From: Pinus tabuliformis
Taxonomy: Eukaryota > Streptophyta > Pinopsida > Pinales > Pinaceae
Reading direction: 5' to 3'
Length of the DNA: 64,000 nucleotides
NCBI GenBank assembly: GCA_031772625.1
Contig: CM062810.1
Location: forward strand, 703,232,519-703,296,518
Under the pieces are notes generated by a model. The model was not told the DNA's origin, searched no databases, and worked only from the letters and a program-made list of their open reading frames with translations. Of this stretch, positions 55,140 to 64,000 are shown piece by piece; position 1 is the first letter of the stretch, and each line of letters begins with the position of its first letter. The translations under genes were made by a program, and so were the position numbers.

Positions 55140-56600
55140 AAATAATTTTCAGTCCCTAACCACTTAGAAGCTTTGGCCAAGAAATACACTGCCATTTGAC
55201 CCAAAAAACCTCATAATGATCCTTTTGGCTAGCCCACAAAAAACTAGAAATCCATGCTAGAGACATCCAATATACTAGAATTTCTTGCAGCATAGATTTC
55301 AGAAGGACTAAATGCTCTACCCTAGAAAGCCATGTGAAGATCCAAATTTTAAACCTTTTGTCTAGTTTCACCAAGATCTAGATCCAATCTACATTTGTGT
55401 AATCATTGGGCTTCAAATGGAAACTCAAGAATTTTAGGCCTTTTTCAAACCCTCTCATTTCAAAAGGGAATGATCTTCTAAGATGCATAATCTCCTCGTA
55501 CCCTAGATTTTGGTTGGAAAAAGTACATTTTTTGTCATTGATTTTCATGCCACTTGCTTTAAATTCCCAAAAATTGCTAAAACTTCAAACAAATTGTCAG
55601 CATCTAGAAGAGACCCATCACGAAATATGATTATATCATCTACAAAAAGTAAGTGAGTTTTTGCAAGACCTTGAAAGATACTTACTCCATGGAACTCACC
55701 TCGATCTTTGGCAACAAATAGTAATTGACTAAGGCCTTCTACAACGAGAAGAAATAAGAGTGGAGATAAGGGACAACCATGTCTCACTCCCCTCTGGGCA
55801 TGAAAAAATGGTGATGTTGAACCATTGATCAACACTACGAAAAAATCAGATTGAATGCATGCCATGATCCAATTGAAAAAAGTAGGCAGAAACCCAATCT
55901 CAGTGATAATAAGTCTAAGATAAAACCAGTTGACCATGTCAAATTCTTTATAAAGGTCAATTTTAAGAACTTTCGCTTTCAATTTGTGATTTTTTATACT
56001 GTGAAATTCTTTTTGAGCTACCCTAATAGCTTCATGTATCTACCTCCCTTCCAAAAAACCAAATTGTTCCTTTGAGATAGACCTTGTAAGGAATGGCTTG
56101 ATTCTTCAGGCAATAACTTTTGCTACAACCTTATAAATGTTGTTACACAAAGAAATGGGTTGAAAATATTCAAAATATTGAGGATTATCCGCCTTAGGGA
56201 TAAGTGTAATAAAAGTGGAGTTGAAGGTGACCAAAATTCTTCCATTTTCTTTGAACTCATTTACCACTTGGAGAATATTATTCCTATCAACTCAAATAGA
56301 GCCGTAAAAGCTTCGACCACCCACCCATCTGGATCGAGACTTTTTTCCTTTTAAAAAGTGGTAAGAACCTCTTTTAGTTCATCCAAAGAGACCTCAACTA
56401 ATAAAGAATCTTGATTCTCCTCATTTACATATCCAGGGAATAACTTAACTACTTGCAACATTTCCATTATTGGATTTTCATCAACCTCCCTAAACAAGCT
56501 TTGAAAATGTGTCTTCCCCATATATGAAAATCCTTCAAATGAGGAGATCTCTCTGCCTTCTTGATCCTTCATGCTCCAAATGGAATTTTCCAATTTTCAC
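55140..56600 (-). pseudogene. LINE reverse transcriptase
   Basis: 55982-55545 gives K-I-D-L-Y-K-E-F-D-M-V-N-W (palm A), R-G-V-R-H-G-C-P-L-S-P-L-L-F and F-V-D-D-I-I-I-F (catalytic FVDD near 55625). The upstream block 56593-56351 and the downstream thumb piece 55374-55156 (W-L-S-R-V-E-H-L-V-L-L-K-S) are in other frames. The domain order is as in plant L1 elements. Confidence 0.82.
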
Positions 56601-57149
56601 CCTTTGGCATAGGCATGAAAAAGCTTTGTGTTTTCATCCTTGCATTCCAACCATATTGCTCTACTTTTAAGTCGCTAAGTTTCTTCCCTAGACTCCAATA
56701 TCCCTCCTCCTTTTCTTAAGAGAGAGAAAAGATTCCTTTGAATCATTCATGTTAAAACCCTCCTACCCCTCCTTAGATAGAACTCAGAGTTCATGTTCCA
56801 CTTTCAGAATATATTCTGCCTCTTTCTCCCTCTTATGATGAGCCGAAACCTTAAGGTGTTCTTTTATGTTCCTTAAATTATATTCAAGTTGAGAAGCCAT
56901 AGAAAGAACGGCTGAAGGATCAAAGGATTCCTAGTGTTCTTTTACTAGAGAGAAAAACTCTTCTTCCTTCAGTTAGGATGAGTTCAATTGAAAGGACTTA
57001 TGGGCTTTTTGACTCCTCCTTTTATGTCCATAAGTATAGCTGAGTGATACGATTGACCTTCGTCTCCAATCCATTAATGAACTGGATTGAGCCTATCCAC
57101 CAGAGAGTTTGCCATATGGAACCAATCTAGTCTTTTGGCCACTCGTTTT
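56601..57149 (-). pseudogene. LINE endonuclease-RT spacer
   Basis: No clear motif remains except W-L-E-C-K-D-E-N-T-K-L-F-H-A-Y-A-K-G near 56600-56650 (a common plant LINE motif preceding RT). Otherwise decayed. Confidence 0.5.
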
Positions 57150-57560
57150 AATCCAATCCAATGATTTCTCTAAGTAGGTTTGATCTTTACAGGTTCAATA
57201 TCAAGTGACTTCTTTGCAGTCAAGCTATGAATAGAATAGCTAGAAAGGTGGTCAGGCATAACCCTAGGTCCCCACGACTCTAACTCTCCCAAAGAAAAAT
57301 TTAAGTCTCCCCCCCCCCCAAAATAATCAAAGAATCTCTGAAGATGAAGGGATTTGCAAAGAAAGAGTCCCATAATAGCTTATGATCAAATTTTGTGCAT
57401 ACACATTTACTACAAAGAAAGAAATATCCAACTGAGAGGAAAATAACTTCAGCCCTAGACCATAGCGAATACTCCAGCAATTAAGAGGTTTTAATTGATG
57501 TGAATGCCACCCAATAACCAAGCCACCTGAACGCTGATGAGAATTTAGGACCTGAATAAA
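57150..57560 (-). pseudogene. LINE endonuclease (part)
   Basis: 57521-57327 gives V-I-G-W-H-S-H-Q-L and F-F-V-V-N-V-Y-A (apurinic-endonuclease-like fold). 57373-57170 gives G-G-G-G-D-L-N-F, the G-D-(L/F)-N catalytic segment, encoded next to an 11-base C run (57309-57319). Confidence 0.7.
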
Positions 57561-57821
57561 GATTTTAGTAGACAGACAACATCTATATATTCACCCAACA
57601 TTTCTTGCAATGTCATAATTTATGGATTGTAATTGAGAACTAGTCTCTCAATGGCAATTTTTTTAGAGGGGCTTGCCAATTCTCTGTACTTAAAAGAAAG
57701 AAATTTCACTGGGAAACTCTTCCCTACGTAGCCACTACTCTAAGCACCCCATTAAGAGATTGTTGTCTCCCAACTACCAGTCAAATTAAGCCTTCTCTTT
57801 GCCCTTAGAGAGGTGATATTT

Positions 57822-58655
57822 TCAGCCTCTACCATTTTGAACCCCGTAGTTTAAATCAACCTTCCCAGGATCCCCCAAAAATCCCCTTGGTTGAGTTAAG
57901 ATTTGTTTGTTGTGGAGATTATGGAGGATAAGACTTTTAGATAAATTCTCAGAGAGGGCTCTAGAAACCGAGACTAAAGGAGACGAGGGATTGCCAGCTT
58001 GCATAGGAAATACACAGGAAACTTGAGGCAAACTAAGGGATGTGATCGAAGAACAAGATTCCAGAGATAGGCCACATGAACAAGAAAGTGAAACCCAATC
58101 TTTTCCAAGTTTAGAAAAAGAATCGACAAGAGAAGATATAGGGGGGACAAGAGAAAGACATGTCAAGGAAAGAGAACACAATATTTCCTAGAGCATCTAC
58201 TTGAAGTGGGTTGCTCTCTTCATTCCCACGCATAATTCCCTTTACGTGCTTATATGGACCTTGACGAGAGCTGTCGCTCTAGTAAGATGGTCCTTAGGAA
58301 GATGGGGAGGAGAGGATTTCAACTGAGAAAACTGAGGAACAAAAGGATGTTGAGTAGCTAAAGATTGATTATGAGAGGAGTCTTTTAAGGCCTTCTTCTT
58401 AAGAAAATTGCAAAATTTTGTAGTATGGCCATATTTGCGACAGATTCGACAACAAAAAGTAACCCCGTCATATTCCAATGGTTGAAGACTAATTTTGCCT
58501 TCTTCCATATCAACATATTCAGATAACCCTTCCCTTAATTCAATATTTACCAACACCTTATCTATTGATTTGTCTTTTGTCTGCGTTAACGTTGCTGGAC
58601 CCACCAACATGTCAAGGGGATCTCCCTGGTAAGAAGTCCCAATTAGACCTCAGAA
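57822..58655 (-). pseudogene. LINE ORF1 with CCHC zinc knuckle
   Basis: From 58655: G-D-P-L-D-M-L, K-V-L-V-N-I-E-L, then C-R-I-C-R-K-Y-G-H-T-T-K-F-C (CX2CX4HX4C, about 58428-58469). The tail is of low complexity, and a separate frame lies at 58181-57822. The knuckle ligands are all present. No start codon is assigned. Confidence 0.72.
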
Positions 58656-59294
58656 CGTTTAGTGTATGAGTCCCAGCGGTGGGTCGTAAGGTAATGCCTT
58701 GACCATGATGTCACATAGAGGCAAGTAAGATAACTCTATCAGTAGCAAGGGCGTGACCGCTGCAGTGAGTCAAGGAAGGTGAATAAGAGGTTCTAACACA
58801 TGGGGGGTGAGATGAGTGCGCCCCTTGGCAACCTGTAGTAGTACTCAGCTGAGAAGGGAACACACAAGTGAAGATGTATCACAAGATGGAAAGCAGATCA
58901 GTCGGAAATCCAAAGTGATGGTTAAACCAAAAGCACATTTGCAACAATATTCATATAATCGCACATGAAGCAGTTCATACACAACTACATAAGTTAAACA
59001 ACATACATTGCTAAGCAATCATAATAGACAAACTATAATAACAACATATGCATGAAAATGTGTTGGCTCTTATTATATAAAGAAGTGTAAGTCCCAATCA
59101 TATAATACATCCACGTAAACCTGCTAGCCCTAACATTGGAACGTTATAACGACATCTGCCTGCTCCTCCAAAGAGATGGACTAGCTCTATGCAGTGGAGA
59201 AGCAAGGCACGTTACAATATTGTCTAAGCTTTCCCCAAGATAGTCTTATCAGAAGCTTGGCTGACCAAAAGCCCATACAATGAGTTATGAGGGA

Positions 59295-59304
59295 CTATTT
59301 ATAG
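59295..59304 (-). promoter_or_regulatory. TATA-like box on the minus strand
   Basis: CTATAAATAG in a context resembling LTR promoters. No element downstream could be delimited. Confidence 0.3.
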
Positions 59305-60589
59305 CAAGGGTGGGGTGACCCATGACATTCCCCTTTGTGATAGTTCATCTACCCTCATGACTCTTCATCTACTTTATGACCATTACATCCAACTATTGAC
59401 ACTTGACATGACATTACATTACAATGCATATGTACTCATGTTTGACAACATGGCTTGAGCCAGCCATGCAAGACATCACAGACACTTGGTCCGTTGTGAT
59501 GAGACCAACTCTTTGGCATGCTTGCGATGGTGAAGGTGGTGAGCTGATGCCAAGATTGGTCGTTCGTTATGGTGTGCATGCACCTCATGGTGACATCTTG
59601 CTGAAGCGAACTCTTACCTCCGTTGCAACTAGTGCGTTGGTTCGACGCCTTCATCCAACTCATTTGATAACGTGCGCATGGTCTTCTTGGGTACGACTGA
59701 ACCAGAAACACACTGATGCGTAGTGTCTGTGCTGATCTTCAAGTGTGTGTTGGTGGTCATGCGCATCAACTTGCCAAGGTACATGTTCAACTCCAGTTGG
59801 ACTTGTTTCTTGTCTTTTCCTTGGTGAGTGTGCTGAAAGGGTTGGATTGCATGCATGCACACAATGACATGCATGATGTTGAATCCCTTGCACGTGATCA
59901 ACAACACTGCTCATCATGTCTGCTCTGGGTCAGCTGCTAGGATGGATCTTTAACTTGTAGGGGTGCAGTTTCATCCATGATTGCATGTTGCGCTCGTTGT
60001 TGTTCCTGTTCCTGCTGCAACTCATTCGTCTATATATACAGCTTCCTGTTCTTCATTGAGTTGCTACTTCATCACATGCAACTCCTTCTTTGTTCCATTC
60101 TCTGTCTTCGGGCGATCTTCATGACGTGCCATCACCTCATATCCTGAGTCTGCAAAGTTGCTTTCATCATTAGTGGATCTGCTTGAGCTTGCAACTTTGT
60201 TCTGCCTCTGTGTTGTCAACAACCTTCCTCTTACATTTGTTGCATTCATTGCATTCAGTATGCTGCCTTCAGCTGCTGTTCATGATGCTGCTTGTTGTGA
60301 TGTTGTTGTTGTCATATCTTGATGTCCTTGTCTATGAACAACTTGATATCTTCGTGACTAGGCAAGCTCATAGACATTTGATTGACTACATCTCCAGGTG
60401 TGCTTTGAACAATGTCTTCGACTCCGCTCTCTTGGAAACCATTATACCTGCACTGTTAAGAGGCAGATGAACACCTACAACACCTAGAGACATGGAAACA
60501 CTCATGGCAAGTAATTTGTCAGTCGAAAACCAAAATGAACTTGAGAACTGACTTGCAACATACCTCTATGACTGATCATGAAGGTTGTG

Positions 60590-61900
60590 CAATTTCAGCC
60601 GCGAGGTTAGGAGACTGACTGCCAAGACTAAACAAGACACAGTTTGGGCTACTAGGAGATTGGCTAACTGCTAGAACTGCGCAATTCACAGTCTAGTCTG
60701 GTTGCTAACTGTTGGAATTGTGCAATGTGCAATCTTAGCTGGCAATGGCTGTAGGCTCAGTGACTGCATTGCACAAATTTCTGGGCCAACAGTCACTGTC
60801 CCTCAGAAATGCACAAAAAATTCTTGAAGGACAGTGCCTGGGCAGAAATGCATATTTCTGGAGAGGAAGGCAGAACCTTCACTCTCAGAATTGCGCAATG
60901 TTGTCTGGTGAGGCAAAGTCCAGGCCAAGGTTAGCCAGACTCGCTGACGGGCAACTGAAAGTGAATGTGAGTGTGAATGCATGGTGATACTGAGAGTAAG
61001 CATAAGTGAATGATCATGCATGCAAACGATGAATGATAGATTCAGAAAATGGAACAACATGCATGTGGGTGAGGCAAATCGTTAAATCAACGACCGTTCC
61101 TGCAAAACAATTTCATGCATGCGACATAAGTGAGATAGCAACGAAAACTGAAACAATGCTAGGAAAAGCTAGTATACATGTAAACAACAACAAGCGTTCA
61201 CTGAAATCAAGAAAACAATACTCACACAAGTGAAAACACAAAAAGCGATAGAAATGCAACAGAAAGCATGGGAAGCGGGCTTACCCCAAAACAACTGAGT
61301 TGAATGTGCTGACTGCTCCTAGATGTGATGTGGGATGTCAAAGCTGCGAGGTTGATGTGAGGAATGAGCTCTGCAATGCCCAGTTGATGAGTTGTGATAA
61401 CATCAAGGTTGTGGCGTGCATGCCACAAATCTAGGGAAGGAAACACTTGGTGGGAGGTTTCTAAAATGATCCTTGCATGTAACCTCTAACTGCTAAACAT
61501 GGACCCTTAAAACAATGGATTCCTTTGCATGGTTCCTTGGGAGAAGAAACCCATGCTTGCAAGTCTGTTTTGATTTGTCCCGGAGGGAACCACTCAACTC
61601 AGCTGCACATGTAAGAGACTATTCGACTGCTTGAAGGAAATGCGCATTTATGGTTGGGAGCTAGGCTGATTGCCCAGGAGATTTGCGCAATTTTTGGGCA
61701 GAGCAGTTGATTGTTGCCCAGATTTGCGCAAATTCTGGGCTGAGCAGTCCCGCTGGGAAAAATTACGCAATTTTCACTATAAGTGTTGACTGTCAAAATT
61801 GTACAATTCTGGAGCCCAGCAAGCTGCCAGTCAAGATTGTGCAATTTCTGGAGGGAAGGTGAGTTGCCCTCTAGAATTGCACAATTTCTTGGGATAGCTG
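60590..61900. repeat. Dispersed TTGCGCAA / TTGTGCAATT motif region
   Basis: More than ten occurrences of (A)TTG(C/T)(G/A)CAA(T/A)TT and close variants, often followed by CTGGG or TCTGGAG, e.g. near 60780, 60893, 61685, 61725, 61767, 61798, 61838 and 61878. Spacing in the 61680-61890 cluster is about 32-45 bases. Confidence 0.6.
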
Positions 61901-62367
61901 CTCAGCATGCAACTGGACTAAGTCCAGGTGATCAATCTATGAGGGGAATGCATCGAGCTATGATCGATAGGTTGCTTTTGTGCAAGCAAAACACTGAAGC
62001 TTGTGAACTTGACGAAGCAAGGCAAGTTGCTATGAAAATTTAGAAGGGAGGCTCCAAAACAAAGTTAAGGCAAAATTTTGGAGGGTGGTTGTAGTGGCTA
62101 CAACACTTGGCAACACACTGGTAGAACTTTAGCTCTCTGAATGGACCTTATTCGTGAAAAGCAAGTCTAACACCTCCAGAAGTATTGTTCAGTTCTCAAC
62201 TCCTCTTGGTTTCCATACTAGCTTGATTGTAAGAGGTAGCATTTTCCAAGGTCTTGGTCGATTGACACACATTCTAAGCCAAAGAAACTAAGTTGTTTTG
62301 ATTGGGGTTGAGGGGTATATTGGTGCAGAAGCAGTATAGTCGTCAGAGTCTTAGTTTCATCTCTAGT

Positions 62368-62460
62368 GTTGCTTCGCTGCCAATAGGCCTGGACAATACC
62401 CCGACGAAGTCAAATAGGAACACATGCATAGCTTCGCTACCAGCAAGCCTGGTCAGTTCC
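62368..62460. repeat. Imperfect short duplication
   Basis: CTTCGCTGCCAATAGGCCTGG and CTTCGCTACCAGCAAGCCTGG-type segments about 62 bases apart. Confidence 0.5.
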
Positions 62461-64000
62461 CTGGTGGAGTTACTTGCATCACCTCTCTATGCAGGAAGCC
62501 TTTCTCTTCTTTCGCCTTACTCATTTTTCATTTGAATTTTTCACTTTTCATTTTCTCATTTTTTCAATCGTGCATAACACTTATTCATTTTAGAGGCAGA
62601 AGAGGGATCCCAACTTATTGGGAGCAGAAAAGGTTGTTCCAGCAGAGGAGTAGTTTATTATATCTCTGATGTGTCTATTAAGGTTTTCCCCCTCACCTTA
62701 CTCTACTTGACTAAGCTGACAAGGGTTAACCCAAAAACATCCGACTATAGTAGGTGACACTAGTTAGTGTGCAAGCATTGTGTTTTCACCAAGGTTCACT
62801 TTGAACAATATGTATTTTCCATCGACATATCATGGACTAAAATAACAAGTTCTTCATACAGAGGCAGGATGACAGATAACCAAGTAGTGATAGTTGCACA
62901 AGGCCTCTTGTACATTACCCAACTTGTTTCAAGAGTCATACATGGTTTCATGCAAACTATCCTACAAAACGAAACAAGCGAACTAACAAACTACAAAGCA
63001 AAGCAAGAGCAGAAGAAAAAGCGAAAGCAAAGCAAGTAAGAAATCAAGAAAGCAGACAAACAAACAAACAAAGCAAGTAAGTAAACACGCATGCAAGCAA
63101 ACAACTCAAAATCAAACACTACTCCTACTCCTAGGCTAACAGTGCATGGGTCATCTCACGTACTTCCAATGCAGCCACCGGCGCATTGGTTGATCCATGT
63201 TGGTGAAGGCATGGTTCGCGAACAAGATAGCTGCGAGAACCAGTAAGCAAGAAAGATGTAACAGTGAAGACAAACACACTCCGAGCTTACAATTGACCAC
63301 AAAACAAAGATGAGTGAACGTGCATGACATGCATTTTGTGGTGCTACCATGATGTTGTGCTACACTGCGTGCATATGTTGAGTGTATGCATTCTCTTGAC
63401 TATGACATGCAAGCAAACATGAGAAAGGAATACCACTTATGTTGTGCATGTGTGCTTGCTATGTAAGATTCCTCCAACGCATGAGCGATCAAATCTTGTA
63501 GTTCGAGTGGAGGAAGTGAAATCTGGGTGTTTGTTTGATCTTCAATGCAAAGTAGAGTGTGATGAGGAGCCTTGAGTGTTTCAACAATTTCCTTATCGGA
63601 AGTGAAACCAACCTCAGGACAACGAGGGCCTGACATAACCATCAGCTCAGGCTGAAGTGCCTTGAAAATCTATGGGGTTTTGACTTCGTTGAAAGATAGA
63701 TCATTGTAGACCAATGTCTTGGATAGATTAATAACTCTTGAATCTGTAGAAATTTCACTGTAGATTAAATTGATTATGAAATGTACTAAAGCAAAATACT
63801 TAATTCACTTCTACACTCAAACTTGAGGAAGCTTAATCGATTTTGAGCAAGATCAAATAGAACACATATAACTGAGAAGAAGATTCAATCACACATGAAA
63901 CACAAAAAAATACTATGGGGAAAGCCTCAGCTAAAAACCCCGCTATTTGTATTCTCATACAAGTGTAAATATCTCAGGATTACATAAAGTTTTAGCTCTC

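Larger units (their letters stand above)
51255..58655 (-). mobile_element. L1-type LINE pseudogene, split by a family F repeat
   Basis: Reading the minus strand from 58655: ORF1 with CCHC knuckle, endonuclease, reverse transcriptase, zf-RVT, and RNase H ending near 51600. The 3' end is perhaps at the T-rich CATTTTTTTCC near 51258. It is interrupted by family F copy 3 at 53085-55109. It is 5'-truncated or broken near 58655, since ORF1 has no start. Stops and frame changes occur throughout. Confidence 0.8.
58656..64000. other. No supportable gene; repeat-rich non-coding DNA
   Basis: Contains TATA-like CTATAAATAG on minus (59295-59304), repeated TTGCGCAA-type motifs (60590-61900), an imperfect short duplication (62368-62460), a purine/CAAA tract (about 62985-63110) and an LTR-like AT-rich end (63680-64000). 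Open frames on both strands at 59424-59917 and 63400-63642 show no motif. Confidence 0.45.

Noticed and set aside
59424..59940. Overlapping 74-99 codon frames on both strands
   Set aside because: No motif and mutually overlapping; most likely chance frames in non-coding repeat DNA.
63400..63642. 80-codon minus frame
   Set aside because: Plausible composition but no recognised domain, no splice context and no neighbour; not called.

Overview
The window looks like gymnosperm, probably conifer, nuclear DNA. It is AT-rich, carries only one host gene with visible splice sites, and is mostly nested Ty3/gypsy LTR retrotransposons plus a plant LINE. The one host-type gene, a TIR/NB-ARC fragment, has a TIR of the sort I associate with conifer TNL proteins, and a decayed cytochrome P450 piece lies nearby. 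The conifer assignment is an inference from family resemblance. There is a 100-N assembly gap at 41073-41172.

Layout. 1-5121: a decayed Ty3/gypsy protease region, then featureless sequence ending in a GT-rich degenerate minisatellite. 5122-29567: a nested structure that can be peeled apart. Element A is a minus-strand Ty3/gypsy element of about 5.9 kb. Its 3' LTR is split by a 7210-bp insertion (element C, 5521-12730, target duplication AGAAC) that carries one 1256-codon ORF of unknown function. Its integrase is split by element B (13747-25104, target duplication TACAT). Element B is a chromodomain Ty3/gypsy element in the rare form LTR-internal-LTR-internal-LTR. Each internal copy is nearly intact and each is broken by a different single lesion.

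29568-37534: GT-rich flank, a probable LTR end with a primer-binding-like site, a truncated TIR/NB-ARC gene on the minus strand (31797-32868), a 218-bp tandem array just upstream of it, a 160-bp duplication, and the P450 remnant. 37535-48875: large repeats with TGTAAC/GTTACA ends (family F, probably solo LTRs with internal minisatellites), the assembly gap, and element D (a second copy of the A family). D is split by a 3490-bp insertion (element E) carrying a decayed coiled-coil ORF. 48876-58655: mostly a minus-strand L1-type LINE pseudogene split by a 2-kb family F copy. 58656-64000: no supportable gene; repeated TTGCGCAA-type motifs, a TATA-like site and low-complexity tracts.

The order of events can be read from the nesting: GT-rich repeat, then A, then B and C into A. 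The parts most worth a second look are element C with its long ORF and its bZIP-motif and hairpin-rich leader, the tandem organisation of B with a non-matching middle LTR, and the shared TGTTAG...TAACA ends of C and E. Most remaining short reading frames are shadows of these features or chance frames.
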